This document shows positions 11,201 to 20,836 of a stretch of DNA of 64,000 nt, piece after piece. Origin of the DNA: CAWATZ01 sp963784995 (GTDB lineage Bacteria > Planctomycetota > Planctomycetia > Gemmatales > Gemmataceae); the NCBI GenBank assembly GCA_963784995.1, contig CAWATZ010000003.1, positions 2,666,001 to 2,730,000 of the forward strand, in the 5' to 3' direction. The translations under genes were made by a program, and so were the position numbers. The notes under the pieces were generated by a model. That model was not told the origin of the DNA. It saw nothing but the letters and a program-made list of their open reading frames with translations, and did not search any database. Within the stretch, counting starts at the first letter, position 1; the number at the start of each line of letters is the position of its first letter.

Positions 11201-11541
11201 TCAATAGTTTCGGTCACGCTCAGCGAGCCATCGACAAGGAGCAGTACCTTGGAGCGTTCGGTGGTGTCCTCCCAGGTGCGCTTGGCCGGCAGCAGGAAGA
11301 CCAGGGCGAGCAGGATGTAGACGCAGCTGCGGAGCAGACCGAGGAAGGTGGCCCACCACGGGCCGACGCTGCGGCTGTCCTTGAGGTACATCCAGCCGAC
11401 GTAGAAGAAGGCCACGACCAGCACCACGCTGAGGACGGCGCCCCAGACCCAGGGCGGCAGCTCCAGGCCGAACACCTTGATCGGGTCGTCAAAGCGGCGG
11501 TAGACCAGGTTGGTCGTCAGAGTCTTGATCGAATCGTTCAT
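8287..11541 (-). CDS. Large membrane VWA protein with GATase1-like domain (BatA/MoxR operon)
   Basis: This is an uninterrupted 1084-residue frame. Two membrane helices lie near residues 30-50 and 68-88. A von Willebrand A fold follows with MIDAS signature DGSLS (VLLLVDGSLSVTE) and the strand ITDGRNTT plus VVGVGSERPQ. Later a flavodoxin/class-I-amidotransferase-like segment reads ASYDVIVCFDPDWKQLTDEQ with GGGLVLIGGPL, lacking a recognisable catalytic Cys. The protein ends in a C-terminal helix, YVLVIGVGLLSVEWL. Proteins with this layout occur beside MoxR and DUF58 genes in many planctomycetes and are thought to serve metal-dependent assembly or stress functions at the membrane. The neighbour at 11681-14654 has a similar layout, so the two are probably distant paralogues. 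Confidence 0.85.
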   Translation of the reverse strand: MNDSIKTLTTNLVYRRFDDPIKVFGLELPPWVWGAVLSVVLVVAFFYVGWMYLKDSRSVGPWWATFLGLLRSCVYILLALVFLLPAKRTWEDTTERSKVLLLVDGSLSVTETIDDLPVEGKGFAGLPTRQEKVLQLLEKGNLAFIKELMDKNPVTLHRFGSRIDDFFYVCTDGHVWSREDLEAREKELDPTKKQPATRLNVTSGLLNAWLMPNRKDVELFGRLDQLSAGLDQIQGDLKLEPRTLDLLRQYSPKEINNGVSLDSEEKQQIKERMAADKERIKKLLDYNVKIIDAGVFSSTNVPDTTLTLLNKEINKMVQGIIVITDGRNTTPATTQTLLTLEQRSKAHKIPIFVVGVGSERPQVRVDVADVRAPKTIRPEDQFKLVVEVVGEGLAGMPAKITLDVTCVNKKADGKEELEDIRILEFNPKAPKDKKKQEISLGKTITLQPIEPVKFDKSTPPRATAEFQIDAASLARGANVDLSTGPYRGMKWEIAETTGGEGRAGTEIRFVARIPRDKAELFTDPEHVSQKVGLQVLRKPMQVLLFASSASREFQFLRTLLLREMDNDKALLSIYLQPPPGAEPREGIVHGLSNPKRQLANFPDKFDRPNLDEDAKLMDLASYDVIVCFDPDWKQLTDEQLANVLKWADRGGGLVLIGGPLNTVELARPGAYKEKLKPILDLYPVVLRDVRIIQGDRPLDKPWPLQFTGATPEMEFLRLSDEVEKGTAPFLSDWQQFWGIDKANPDRVLFKHGIFDYYPVEQEKAGNIVVARYTDPQSKDKTGQQMPYIVVTPEGTGRRVIWLGSGELWRLRQYKEMFHERFWTKLIRYAGASNQGQSTKRITLYAGRTFKANRPIPIDAKIFGKEGKPLDAKAQAPQVTIKPPPGVNPREVPTDVVMKLKPGSTEYYAASFQIRSPGTYDLEVLVPETKDVATQRFTVEPSNPELDNTRPDFDLMYRLASEADQVLPRMTEKNRQELRRSLVRSQGGEAAGAVKADKPGRESGDEKLRLYFDLDNAHLIPNCMISDKTISRSKGPVADWLWDDGWVLWTPADTTKQPIKLSYVLVIGVGLLSVEWLTRKLLRLA

Positions 11542-11606
11542 GGTTCGCCGATATTCCTGTCAGGGGGCTGGGCCCCGCCGGGTAGTTTCTGGTCAAACAA
11601 TCGCCC

Positions 11607-11678
11607 GTAGGGTGGGCCGAGCGCAGCGAGGCCCACCACGCTGTAGCGGTGGGCCTCGCTGCGCTCGGCCCACCCTAC
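11607..11678. repeat. Palindrome, 'GTAGGGTGGGCCGAGCGCAG' family, copy 1
   Basis: Arms GTAGGGTGGGCCGAGC...GGCCCACC and its reverse complement flank a short loop. It abuts the TGA stop of the BatA-like gene at 11681. Further copies lie at 24199, 31054 and 53121. Confidence 0.9.
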
Positions 11679-11680
11679 GC

Positions 11681-14654
11681 TCACGCCGCCGCCGGCGCCG
11701 GTCGCGCCGGCCGGGCCGGGGCCGCCGAGTCCGCCGGGTTCACGTGGAAGCTCAGGTGGACCGCCAGCGCCTGTTCCACCACCAGGATGATGAGGAACAG
11801 CAAGTACAGCCACGGCGATTCCGACACGTCCGGGTCCTTGGCCTTGAAGAGTTTGATGTCGTCGCCAAACTCCAGCTGGCCGGCGCGGGCCTCCTCGATC
11901 TTGCCCTTGCGGTAGTCCACCAGCTGTTCCCGGCTGGCACGCTTCAGATCGCTTTCGCTGCTGGTATCGATGTTGAAGGCGTAGGAGCGTCTTTCCTTGG
12001 CCTTGCGTGGGTCGGTCGGATCGAACTCGAAGGTGTAAACCCCGGGCTGCTGGGCCTTGTTGTACTCCAGCACCCAGAACTGGTCGTCCCCCGCTTTCCG
12101 CGAGCGCATGGTGATGGTTTCCGAGTTCTTCTCCGGGTCGGGCGGCTCGCCGGCCGGGGGCCCCTTGCGGACCTCCGGGTCGGGCTGCGGCCGGACCCAG
12201 AACTTGACCGCCTCCTTGAACTGGGTGGCGTCGAACTGCAGCTTGATGCCGGCTTCCGCCGTCGCCAGCCGGTTCAGGTCGGCGCTCTCGCTGTTCAGGT
12301 TCCGCAGCAGCTTCTTGAAGAAGATGACGTAGGTCCACGACAACGGCCCCTCGGCCCAGTCGTTCCACTCGGACTTCACCCCCGCCGTGGTCATGCAGGC
12401 CGCCACCTTGCCCCGGCCGTACGGCCGGACCACCACCAGCGGGTCGCCGTACTGGATGCTGTTTATGAAGTTGGTGATGGATTCCCTGAGCACGCCCATG
12501 TTGGGATGGCCCCACAGCACGGTCATGTCGGGACGTTCGGGCTTGGTCGGTTCGCCCGGATCTTTCAGCAGCCGATTCAGCTCCAGGATGGTGAAGTAGA
12601 GGGTCTTGAAGTCTTGCCCCTTGCTCAGGGCGCGGGTGATGTCTCCCCGGAAGGCCTCGACCGGACCCTTGTACTTCTCGAAGTTCTTGTCCAGCTTGGC
12701 CAGTTCCTCGGTTTTATCGACGGCCTGCCGGGCCAGTTCCTGGGCCCGCGCCGCGTAGACGTTGACGTCGCTGCGGTTGGGCAAGGTGATGATCTCCTCG
12801 ACCTTCTCCTTCTCGTTGGCGGGGTTCCACTCCGAGCGCGGCAAGGCCGGGTAATAGCGGTCAACGGACAGGTAGCGGAACAGGCCCTCGTTCTTCCCGG
12901 CCAGCTCGCCGGCGACGATGGGGTTCCCGGGATCGCGGAACAGGATCTTGGGCTGAGGATCGTCCAGCTTCCGCTTGATCCGTTCCTCCAGCGTGATCGG
13001 ATCGGTGGGCCGACTCGAGATCAGCACCGGGAACAGGCCGCCGTACTGCCTGTGCAGCGTCTCGTTGTAGAAACCGACGTTGATCTTGTCGCCCATGAAA
13101 AAGAGGAGGCTGCCGCCGTTCTTGACGTACTCCTGAAGGCGATCCAGCAACGGCCTGCTTTTGATCTGCCCCACGTTGAGCAGGAAGATGCAGGGGTACT
13201 CCTCGATGACGGCCTGTTCCAGGAACTCGGGCCCCTTGATCTCGGCCTGGACCGATTTGTCAGTGTAGAGCAGCCCGTCCAGGTCGAACGAGTCGCTGCC
13301 GCGCTCGCGCTTGTTCTTCTCGCCCTCGCCGTCGATCACCAGGATCGGCACCTTCTTGCGCAGCTCGATGACCAGGTCGCGGACGTTGTCGGCCAGCAGA
13401 CCGCTGGGGTCGGCGCTCCATCAGCCTGGCGCTGAGGTGGACAAACTCCGGCCCAGTCTGCTTCTTCTGGAACAGCAAGGGGAACTTGATGTCGGTCTTG
13501 CCATTGGCAATCAGCTTCTCGATCTGCTCCGGGGCCGCGTGCTCCACGATGCCGTTGACGAGCACCTGAAGGCTGCAGTTGGTGATCTCCTTGGAGCTGT
13601 AGTTGCGGATGCTGAGAGTGAACTCGACCGGCATGCCCTCGGCGGCGATGCGCGAGTCGCACTTGAAGTCCTCGATGGCCAGGTTGTCGTGGTTCAGGGC
13701 GATGCCCTTGGTGTCCTTGCGGAAGGGGTGGGCGGTGTCCAGCAGGCTGAGGTTGATGCCGGACCCGGTCAGCTTGTTGATCTGCTCGTTCAGCTCTTCC
13801 AGCTTGTCGCTGGTGCCCCAGTCGCTCTCGCGGAAGTCGCTGACAAAGTGCAGGATCTTCTGTCCCTGCGATGCCCCTTGCAGAATCTGCCGGCCTTTGG
13901 CGATGGCCCGTACCGGATCGACGTGCAGGGCGGTGACTTTCACGTCGCCCAGCTTGGCGCTCACGTCCTGCTCGCTGCGGTCGTCCAGCCGTTTGTCGTA
14001 CAGCGGTTCGGTCCGGTCCGCGGCGTCGAGGATCAGCGATTGGTATTTCTTCAGCTGATCGCGGGCAATAGCGCGGCCCAGCGCCTCCTCGAAGCTGGCC
14101 TTGCTGTCGTACCCCTCATCGACCAGGGGACGAAGCTTGTTGATAACCTCCTCGGGAACCTGGTCCTTGCGCAGCATCTCCAGGCGGTCGGTGGTCAAGA
14201 GGAACCTGGTCATTAGCTCGGAGAGTCGGTAGACCTGCAACACCTGGCCGGAACTGCCCTGGGCGGCGGTGCGGGCCAGCTGCCGAACCTGGTCGCGGGC
14301 AACGTCCATGGCCGTGCGAGTGTTGCCCTGGTCCACCCAGTGGTCGCCCATGCTAGGCGTGTCATCGATGATGACGACGTGCATGGTCCCCTGCCCGGTG
14401 CTGCCCAGCGCTCCGCCGACGTAGCGGGCCACCAGGAAACCGATCAGCAGCACCAGCAGGATGCGCAGGAGCAGCAGGATCATCTGTTCGATGATCAACC
14501 GCCGGCGGTTGCGTTTCTGCGACTTGAGCAGGAACTCCATCGCCGCCCAGCGAATGCGCTTGAAGCGCATGCGGTTGATCAGGTGAATGATGATCGGCGA
14601 GCTGATCAGGGCGCCGCCCGCGACCATGTACCAGGGATGCAGGAACAGTTCCAT
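11681..14654 (-). CDS. BatA-like VWA membrane protein; one frameshift
   Basis: It starts MELFLHPWYMVAGGALISSP followed by IIHLINRMRFKRIRWAAMEF, the typical aerotolerance-regulator BatA N-terminal domain with a first membrane helix; a second helix follows near residues 60-80. Next comes a VWA-type region (VVIIDDTPSMGD, with D-x-P-S in place of D-x-S-x-S), then long beta-rich domains, a GATase-like segment (YPCIFLLNVGQIKS) and a final helix WLYLLFLIILVVEQALA. An extra base near 13426 (GAGCGCCGAC for GAGGCCGAC) breaks the frame; corrected length is about 990 residues. It lies downstream of DUF58 and MoxR, the usual bat-type arrangement, separated from DUF58 by a palindrome. The MIDAS is not canonical, so metal binding is uncertain. 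Confidence 0.8.
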
Positions 14655-14704
14655 GAGGGTCTAACCTTCCAGGATGCCTATTGCCACTCCTCGCCGCTCC
14701 CAAC

Positions 14705-14758
14705 GAGCCGCCGGGTTTATCCCGGCGGTCTTTGCCGCCGGGATAAACCCGGCGGCTC
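14705..14758. repeat. Palindrome in DUF58/BatA gap
   Basis: Perfect 24-bp arms (GAGCCGCCGGGTTTATCCCG...) flank a 6-nt loop. It lies inside an apparent operon, so it may attenuate transcription or protect a processed mRNA end. Confidence 0.85.
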
Positions 14759-14788
14759 ATTGGCGGGAGAGAGAATTGTTGTTCGCTC

Positions 14789-15766
14789 TCACACCGGTCC
14801 GCGATTGTGCCGGCTGCCCGAGACCAGGCTGTCGCGGTGGTGCAGGAACTTGGACAGCACCGCGTCCAGGTAGTCGCTGGTGCGGACCAGTTGGTAGTCG
14901 ATGCCCAGCCGGGTGCAGCCGCGGCGGACCTCGACCAGGTATTCCTCCAGCGCTTCCAGGTAGCCTTCCCGCAGCGCCCGCGGATCGCAAATCAGGTTCG
15001 GCAGTTCCTCCATGCCCTCGAAGCGCGTGGTGCCGGCGAAGGGGAACGTCATCTCGTCCTCGTCCAGGACGTGGAAGATCAGGATGTCGTGCCTGCGCTG
15101 GCAGAGCATCTCCAGACCCTTCAGCAGCGGCTCGCGATCCACCAGCAGGTCGGAAACGATGGTGATCAGGCCGCGCGAGCGGACCGTCTCGGTGATGCGC
15201 TTGAGGATGCCCTCGAAGTTGGTCTTCTGCCGCGGCCGGCTGACGTCCATTGCCTTGACAATGGCGTCGATGTGCGTGGTCTGGCTGCGGCCCGGCACGG
15301 TCACCCGCACGTCGGAGTCAAAGGTGATGCAGCCGACCGCATCTTGCTGGCGGAGCAGCAGATACGCCAGGCAGGCGCCGATGGTGCAGCCGTAGTCGTA
15401 CTTGTTGAGCGGGCCCCGGCCGTAGTGCATCGACTCGCTGACGTCGATGACCAGGGTATTGCGCAGGTTGGTTTCTTCCTCGTACTGCTTGATGTAGAAG
15501 CGATCGGTCTTGGACCAGACCTTCCAGTCGAGGTGGCGCAGGTCGTCGCCGGGGACGTACTCGCGGTGCTGCACGAACTCGATGCTGTGTCCGAAGAACG
15601 GACTGCGGTGCATGCCGGAGATAAAGCCCTCGACGACCTGGCGGGCTCGCAGGTCAAGGCGGCTGATCTTGGCGATGGTCGCCGGGTGCAGGAACCGGCG
15701 GGGATCTTCTGTCGTTGTCGCGGCCACGGTTGCGCTTCCAGGGGGATGAGGGATCAGGGCGAACAC
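14789..15766 (-). CDS. DUF58 domain protein
   Basis: The protein is 325 residues. The hallmark DUF58 stretch is present: SIEFVQHREYVPGDDLRHLD, WKVWSKTDRFYIKQYEEETN and LVIDVSESMHYG, the last resembling a VWA MIDAS strand (DxSxS). No membrane segments are predicted, so it probably acts on the cytoplasmic face. DUF58 proteins are nearly always encoded beside a MoxR AAA ATPase, as here, and are regarded as its partner or substrate adaptor. The first 17 residues are poorly conserved and the start could be the in-frame GTG near 15727. Confidence 0.92.
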   Translation of the reverse strand: MFALIPHPPGSATVAATTTEDPRRFLHPATIAKISRLDLRARQVVEGFISGMHRSPFFGHSIEFVQHREYVPGDDLRHLDWKVWSKTDRFYIKQYEEETNLRNTLVIDVSESMHYGRGPLNKYDYGCTIGACLAYLLLRQQDAVGCITFDSDVRVTVPGRSQTTHIDAIVKAMDVSRPRQKTNFEGILKRITETVRSRGLITIVSDLLVDREPLLKGLEMLCQRRHDILIFHVLDEDEMTFPFAGTTRFEGMEELPNLICDPRALREGYLEALEEYLVEVRRGCTRLGIDYQLVRTSDYLDAVLSKFLHHRDSLVSGSRHNRGPV

Positions 15767-15769
15767 AGC

Positions 15770-15875
15770 CCCAGGGCGATGCCCTGGGCTATCCTGTTGC
15801 GCCCCTTCGGGGCAAAGAGCGGACGGTCTTTGCCCCGAAGGGGCGCAACAGGATAGCCCAGGGCATCGCCCTGGG
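15770..15875. repeat. Palindrome, 'CCCAGGGCGATGCCCTGGGC' family, copy 1
   Basis: Two 45-47 bp arms flank an 8-12 nt loop, between moxR and the DUF58 gene. Each arm contains two nested smaller hairpins (CCCAGGGC..GCCCTGGG and GCCCCTTCGGGGC). Sister copies are at 22393 and 28538. Confidence 0.9.
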
Positions 15876-15886
15876 TCGGGGACGAA

Positions 15887-16990
15887 TCACGACGCAAAAA
15901 TCTTCTTGAAGCGCTCGTCGCGCAGCAGTTCGCTCTCCTTGCTGGGCGTCTCCTCCAGCAACTTCTTGACCACCGTGTCCGGCGTGACGCCTTCGGAGGA
16001 GGCGGTGAAGTTGGTCAGGATGCGGTGCCGCAGCACGGGATAGGCGAGGGCCTGGATGTCGTCGGTCTGGACGTGGACTCGGCCGTACAAGAGCGACCGC
16101 GCCTTGCCGCCGAGGATCAGGTTCTGCACGGCCCGAGGACCAGCACCCCAGGACAACCACTCGCGGATGAACTTCGGCACGCCCGGCTCGCCCAGGCGGG
16201 TCTGCCGGACCAGGGCCAGCGTGTAGCGGATGATGTGATCGCTCACCGGCACCTTGCGGACCAGCTTTTGCAGTTCCAGGATCTGATCGCCCGAAAGGAC
16301 CGGGGAGATCTCCTCGCTGATCAGCGCCGTCGTCCGCCGGGCGATCTCGAACTCCTCGTCGAACTTGGGATAGCGCACAAAGACCTTGAACATGAAGCGG
16401 TCTTGCTGGGCTTCCGGCAGCGGATAGGTGCCTTCCTGCTCGATCGGGTTCTGGGTGGCCAGCACGAAGAACGGATCGTCGAGCCGATGTCTAACCCGGC
16501 CGACGGTGACCTGCCGTTCCTGCATGGCTTCCAGCAGGGCGGCCTGGGTCTTGGGCGGCGTCCGGTTGATTTCGTCGGCGAGGATGACGTTGGCGAACAG
16601 CGGGCCCTGGAGGAACTTGAACTCGCGGGCCCCGGTGCTGCGGTTCTCCTCGATGACCTCGGTGCCGGTGATGTCCGACGGCATCAGGTCGGGGGTGAAC
16701 TGGATGCGGCTGAAGGCCAGCGACAGCGCCTTGGACAGGGTGCTGATCATCAAGGTCTTCGCCAGGCCGGGCACGCCTTCCAGCATGCAGTGGCCCCGGC
16801 TGAAGAGCGCGATCAGCAGCTCCTCGATCACCATGTCCTGGCCGACGATCACCTTGGCCAGCTGCTTCTTGATTTCGGAGAAGGCGTCTCGCAACTTGCG
16901 GACGGCATCAAGGTCTTCTTGCCTCATGTCGGCCGGTGCGGAGGAGGTGGTGCTGCCCACGTTCAGGTTCGTACTGATTTTTTCGGTCAT
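15887..16990 (-). CDS. MoxR-family AAA+ ATPase
   Basis: The protein is 367 residues, the usual MoxR length plus a short polar N-terminal tail. Walker A is EGVPGLAKT (residues 71-79), Walker B is NVILADEINR, sensor 1 is FFVLATQNPIEQEGTYPLPE and the arginine-finger region is QDRFMFKVFVRYP. MoxR ATPases act as chaperones that load cofactors or assemble complexes together with VWA-domain partners. It heads the block DUF58 - BatA-like - VWA - membrane protein. A pair of palindromes lies between it and the upstream prenyltransferase-like gene, so a promoter could lie in 17000-17100. Confidence 0.93.
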   Translation of the reverse strand: MTEKISTNLNVGSTTSSAPADMRQEDLDAVRKLRDAFSEIKKQLAKVIVGQDMVIEELLIALFSRGHCMLEGVPGLAKTLMISTLSKALSLAFSRIQFTPDLMPSDITGTEVIEENRSTGAREFKFLQGPLFANVILADEINRTPPKTQAALLEAMQERQVTVGRVRHRLDDPFFVLATQNPIEQEGTYPLPEAQQDRFMFKVFVRYPKFDEEFEIARRTTALISEEISPVLSGDQILELQKLVRKVPVSDHIIRYTLALVRQTRLGEPGVPKFIREWLSWGAGPRAVQNLILGGKARSLLYGRVHVQTDDIQALAYPVLRHRILTNFTASSEGVTPDTVVKKLLEETPSKESELLRDERFKKIFAS

Positions 16991-17018
16991 GCGCGTCTCA
17001 GGGTGGGAAGGTTACAGT

Positions 17019-17047
17019 CCGCCGCCGGCCTTGCAGACCGGCGGCGG
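17019..17047. repeat. Small GC-rich palindrome
   Basis: CCGCCGCCGG and its inverted copy flank a 9-nt loop. It sits 29 nt upstream of the moxR start. Confidence 0.6.
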
Positions 17048-17055
17048 CAAAAAAC

Positions 17056-17102
17056 AAACTCGCGATTGGCCGTGTCATTACTACGCGGCCAATCGCGAGT
17101 TT
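17056..17102. repeat. Palindrome abutting a gene 3' end
   Basis: 17-bp arms AAACTCGCGATTGGCCG and inverse flank a 13-nt loop. It ends 2 nt before the TGA of the prenyltransferase-like gene on the minus strand and could serve as its terminator. Confidence 0.8.
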
Positions 17103-17104
17103 GA

Positions 17105-18236
17105 TCACTTCTGGTACAGAGGCAGAGCGTTATTGTCCAGCTGCATCATGGACAGGTGGACAGCGGTGATGAAAATCGGGCCGACGTGGCCGCCGGTCCA
17201 GCTGCCGTCGGCCTGCTGGGTCCGCAGCAGGTTGTCGAACGTTTTCTTGCGGTAACCCGACCAGGTCAAGCCGGTCGCTGGGCTTGGAGTCGGGGAACAT
17301 CTTGGCATAACCGTCCTCGCCCAGGATGTAGATGGCCTGCGAATAGTAATAGTGCGTGTATTCGTCGTGGCCAAAGCGGGCGCCGCCGCCGCCAAAGTCG
17401 CCCAGGCTCTGCTGGCAGAACTTGAACCACTTCTTGACCAGGGGCGAATCGTACTGCCCGGCACTGAAGCCGCAGGAGATCGCCGCCGCGGTCAGAGCAG
17501 GCCGGCCGTCGCCGCCGCCACCGCCGGCGAGGCTGTAGATCACGCCGCCCTGGGCGTTGGTGGAGGCTTCCAGATAAGCGATGGCCCGCTTGATGGCCTC
17601 GGGCGGGACCTTGATGCCGGCGTTGCGGGCCGCCCGCAGCGCTTGCACCTGGGTGATGGTGACCGAGCCCTCGTCGAAGTTGTTCCCTTCCTTGGCCGAG
17701 ATGTAGCCCCAACCGCCGACCGTGATGCGGCCGTCCCGGGGGGACTTGCGATCGGTCTGGGCTTCGTGCGAGAACTGGGCGGCCCGGGTCAGGATGTCTT
17801 CGAGTTTCTTGCGGCGGTCGCCTTCCTCTTCCTCGCCGTAGACGCAGGCGAGGAACATCAGGGCGAACCCGTGGCCGTACATGTAGCGGCCGGCCTCGCC
17901 GGGGATGTTGGGACTGCCCAGCATGCCGTTGGGCTGGCTGCGGGCCATCAGCCAGTCGGCGGCCCTGCGGATGTTGTCGCGGTACTTGCCTTCGCGGGCG
18001 GTGCTGCCCTCCATCAGGAAGGCCATGCCCGAGATGCCGGTCATGGTCACCGGGTACTGGCCGCCAAAGGCCTCCCAGTGGCCGTCCTTGTGCTGCTGTC
18101 CTTTCAGCCACTCCAGCCCCTTGTTGATCGACGCCTTGTACTCGGCGGGAAGCTCATCGGCCCGAACCGGATTGGCCGGAGTTGCGAGCAGCAGGAGGCC
18201 GCCCAGCAGCACGCCCCAACAGGACCTCAGTTTCAT
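17105..18236 (-). CDS. Secreted prenyltransferase/squalene-cyclase-repeat protein; one frameshift
   Basis: ATG at 18236 follows AAGGAGT by 10 nt and gives signal peptide MKLRSCWGVLLGGLLLLATP. The mature part is an alpha-toroid with repeated segments: LEWLKGQQHKDGHWEAFGGQ, ADWLMARSQPNGMLGS, ITVGGWGYISAKEG and LRTQQADGSWTGGHVGP. This matches the terpenoid-cyclase/prenyltransferase fold, but no DXDD or DDXXD catalytic motif is visible, so it is probably a binding or structural toroid. An extra T near 17270 (CGGCTTGACC) moves the frame to LTWSGYRKKTFDNLL; corrected length is about 376 residues. It lies upstream of moxR on the same strand and such proteins commonly accompany these operons. Confidence 0.85.
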
Positions 18237-18524
18237 CGGCTCTGGACTCCTTGAACAAATTCTGACCACGGCTGGTGAAGAAGTATTCTCCCCTGAACCG
18301 TATAGACGATTCAGCCCGCCCTTTCTGACACTCCCGGTGAGAGCAATGCTGGCTGGTTGCGGTTGGCGAGGTCGGAACCGTTCTGCCGCGCAGCGTCGCG
18401 CGGATGGGAAGGAGAGTTTGCCCGTCTTTCCGCCCTTGCGCATCTCGGTCCTTCGATTTAACCAGGTGGAGGGAGCACGACAAGGGCACAGGCAGAAAAA
18501 AAAATCGGGCAAGCGTGTTCAGTC

Positions 18525-18606
18525 CGAGCCGCGCACGCAGCGCAGCGGAGTAAGCGGCCCTGCGGGCTCCCGGACCGCTTACTCCGCTGCGCTGCGTGCG
18601 CGGCTC
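18525..18606. repeat. Palindrome with ~35-bp arms
   Basis: The arm CGAGCCGCGCACGCAGCGCA continues to AAGCGG and inverts at 18571-18606. The rest of the 18237-18619 gap holds no convincing gene. Confidence 0.85.
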
Positions 18607-18619
18607 GGTGGGGCCGAAG

Positions 18620-19367
18620 TCAGGAACTGCTCTTCACCGGCGCTTGTTTCGCGGCAATTTCCTCGGCCTTGTTCAGCGTCGGCGGCAGCACGAACAGGGT
18701 CAGGGCCACCCACGCGACCAGGGCCATGCCCAGGGCGTGCCAGAAGCGGAACTCCAGCACCAGCCACAGCACCGCGAACCACAGTCCCAGATGCAGGAAG
18801 TTCAGGAGCAGGTTCATCACCAGGTTGCCGGCGCGATACACCGTGATCCTGCCAAAGTCGCCCTCGGTCATGGTGCGGCCCTTGCTGTCGTGGTATTTCA
18901 GGGAAAGGCCCGTCGCCGTCTTGAAGGTCTTCTTCTTGGGGTCCAGGTCCGGTTTGAAGATCACGTCCGCGCCTCTCGGTCACGATCACCTGCTGTGGCC
19001 GCGACGGCGGGGTCCGGCCATCAATCCGGCCGTCCTGCCTGTAGACAATTCTGCCGTCCGCGCCTTTGGTCTGTTTGTAAACCTCTTCCTTGCCTTCCTG
19101 GTTGATGATGCGGAACTCCTGCAATCGCGGCAGATCGAAGCTGGGATTGAACTCCAGCAAGGTGCGATAGCTTTCCGGCCACTTGTAGTCGGCCAGCACC
19201 CAGACAGACAGGAACAGCCCCACCACCGACCCCGCCACGGGAGCACGCCAGGTAACGCCCTGGACCGGCTCCGTGTACACGTACCCCTGAAAAAACACCG
19301 TCCAGGCCACCAGCAGACCCACCAGGCCCAGCCACATCACCAGCAACAGCAAGATTAACGTCAGCAT
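18620..19367 (-). CDS. Small integral membrane protein of unknown function; one frameshift
   Basis: The start ATG at 19367 lies 10 nt after the stop of the upstream gene, so the two form a unit. Two helices are at the N-terminus (LTLILLLLVMWLGLVGLLVA and VAGSVVGLFLSVWVLADY). A soluble region of about 110 residues follows (RLQEFRIINQEGKEEVYKQT; TEGDFGRITVYRAGN), then two C-terminal helices (FLHLGLWFAVLWLVLEF; ALGMALVAWVALTLFVL). An extra base near 18971 (GAGAGGCGCG) breaks the frame at VTE/GADVIFKPDL; corrected length is about 248 residues. I do not recognise the family. Confidence 0.7.
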
Positions 19368-19376
19368 GCCAAACGC

Positions 19377-20552
19377 TCATTCTTTCTTCTTGTTCTTGCT
19401 GGCCCATTCCTGCCATTTCTTGTGGGCCTTCTCGCGCTCTTCGGGCGTGCTGAAGCCGAGGTAATGCACCGACCAGATCAGATTGGGGTTCTGGGCCAGG
19501 AAGGAAAAGCCGTAATCCTTGTGCGACTGACCGTTGAGATGGATGAGCATGGCCAGGGCCACGTCGCGCATCTCGGTGGTGCCGCGCACCCGATTGATCT
19601 GCACCTGGCCCAATGCCGTCTGATCGGTCAGCAGTTCCTCCAGCAGCCCACTGTGTTCCTTGCCGCCGGTCCGGACCAGGTTGAGGACGACCTGGGCCAG
19701 GTAGGTGCCGCGGACCTTCTTCTGCTTGATCACCGAGAGCAGGAAGTCCTTGCCTTCCTTGAGGTTCAGGTTCTGGACGACGTTGCACGTCTGCATGATG
19801 ACCAGCTCGTTGCTTTGATTGGTCATCCAGCGCACCAGGAGCTTGCGGAAAGCCGGGCCCGTGGCGGCGTCGGCCAGGGCGGTGCGGGTCAGCGGCTGGT
19901 AGAGCATGTTGGTGACCGCAAAGCCGCTCTGCTGACTGACGTTCTTGGCCTGCCCGCCGATGAACAGCACCGCCGCCAGGTCGGCCCGGCTCAGCGGGGC
20001 CAGGCCCGGCCTCAGGTTGGGCTGGTACATCCGGGTCTGCATCTGCAAGCTGAAATGCTCCAGGATCGACGTCTCATGCGCCGAGTCCTTGCCGCAATCG
20101 AGCAGCAGGGTGAGCGGCTCGCCCTTGAGCATCTCGGTAAAGAGCTGGCGGGCGGCGTTGTCGCTGCCGATCTCCTTGCGGTAGCGCTCCCAGTGCGGGA
20201 CGTTGTGCTTCTCCTTGCCGTCCTTGTCGGCCAGGAAGCCGGCGATGCGGTTGCGCAGGTCCACCGCCAGGATCTCGGGATGCAGCTCCTCACAGCGGTG
20301 GCGAATTTCCAGGTCCTGGTCTTGCAGTCCCTGCTCGATGGCTGCCAGGGCCCGCACACCCATCTTCTGCAAGCCGGCAGTGGCCTGCTCGCGCTCCTGG
20401 TAGCCGTCGCTGCCCAGCTGCTGGACCAGCTGCCGGGCCTTTTTCAGTTCCCCATCCGCAGGGGCCGACGGATTGGCCGAGACGGCAATCGCCCCGGCCA
20501 GGAGCAGCAGTCCGGCAAACGCTTCCCGGGGACGGCGTGTCAGCAAGTTCAT
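19377..20552 (-). CDS. Secreted HEAT-like helical repeat protein
   Basis: The protein is 391 residues with signal peptide LLTRRPREAFAGLLLLAGAI-AVSA. The first half carries a HEAT-like unit (KARQLVQQLGSDGYQEREQA, LQKMGVRALAAIEQGLQD, EIRHRCEELHPEILA), common in planctomycete exported proteins. The second half is helical without recognised motif. It is followed after 9 nt by the membrane protein at 18620-19367, which suggests coupled expression. Function unknown; HEAT folds usually bind protein partners. Confidence 0.78.
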   Translation of the reverse strand: MNLLTRRPREAFAGLLLLAGAIAVSANPSAPADGELKKARQLVQQLGSDGYQEREQATAGLQKMGVRALAAIEQGLQDQDLEIRHRCEELHPEILAVDLRNRIAGFLADKDGKEKHNVPHWERYRKEIGSDNAARQLFTEMLKGEPLTLLLDCGKDSAHETSILEHFSLQMQTRMYQPNLRPGLAPLSRADLAAVLFIGGQAKNVSQQSGFAVTNMLYQPLTRTALADAATGPAFRKLLVRWMTNQSNELVIMQTCNVVQNLNLKEGKDFLLSVIKQKKVRGTYLAQVVLNLVRTGGKEHSGLLEELLTDQTALGQVQINRVRGTTEMRDVALAMLIHLNGQSHKDYGFSFLAQNPNLIWSVHYLGFSTPEEREKAHKKWQEWASKNKKKE

Positions 20553-20587
20553 CGGAGCAACCTCAAATCGAGTCTCGGGACGGTGGT

Positions 20588-20639
20588 GTAGCTCGACTCT
20601 CCGAGTTGAGTTGGGACTCGACTCGGAGAGCCGAGCTAC
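20588..20639. repeat. Palindrome upstream of divergent genes
   Basis: Arms GTAGCTCGACTCTCCGAGT and ACTCGGAGAGCCGAGCTAC have one mismatch and a 14-nt loop, in the 284-bp gap between divergent genes. Both promoters must lie around it. Confidence 0.75.
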
Positions 20640-20836
20640 GCCCGGGGTGGGTTCGTTCTCGCGAGTTCAGGAAAATTATACGGTAGCGGGCAAGCCGGAA
20701 AAAGCAAGAGAATCTCGAAAATCTTTCCCGGCCGAGCTTGTGTGCAACCGAGAAGTTGCTATAAGGCCCCTTCGGGTCCGGGCCTCTCCCCGGGATGGTC
20801 CCTCGTCCCTTCACTATTTTGGCAGGTGGGGAGCCC

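Noticed and set aside
8491..11610. 1039-residue plus-strand frame
   Set aside because: It is antisense to the intact VWA gene, whose motifs and membrane helices are clear; the plus-strand translation is compositionally a GC-rich shadow.
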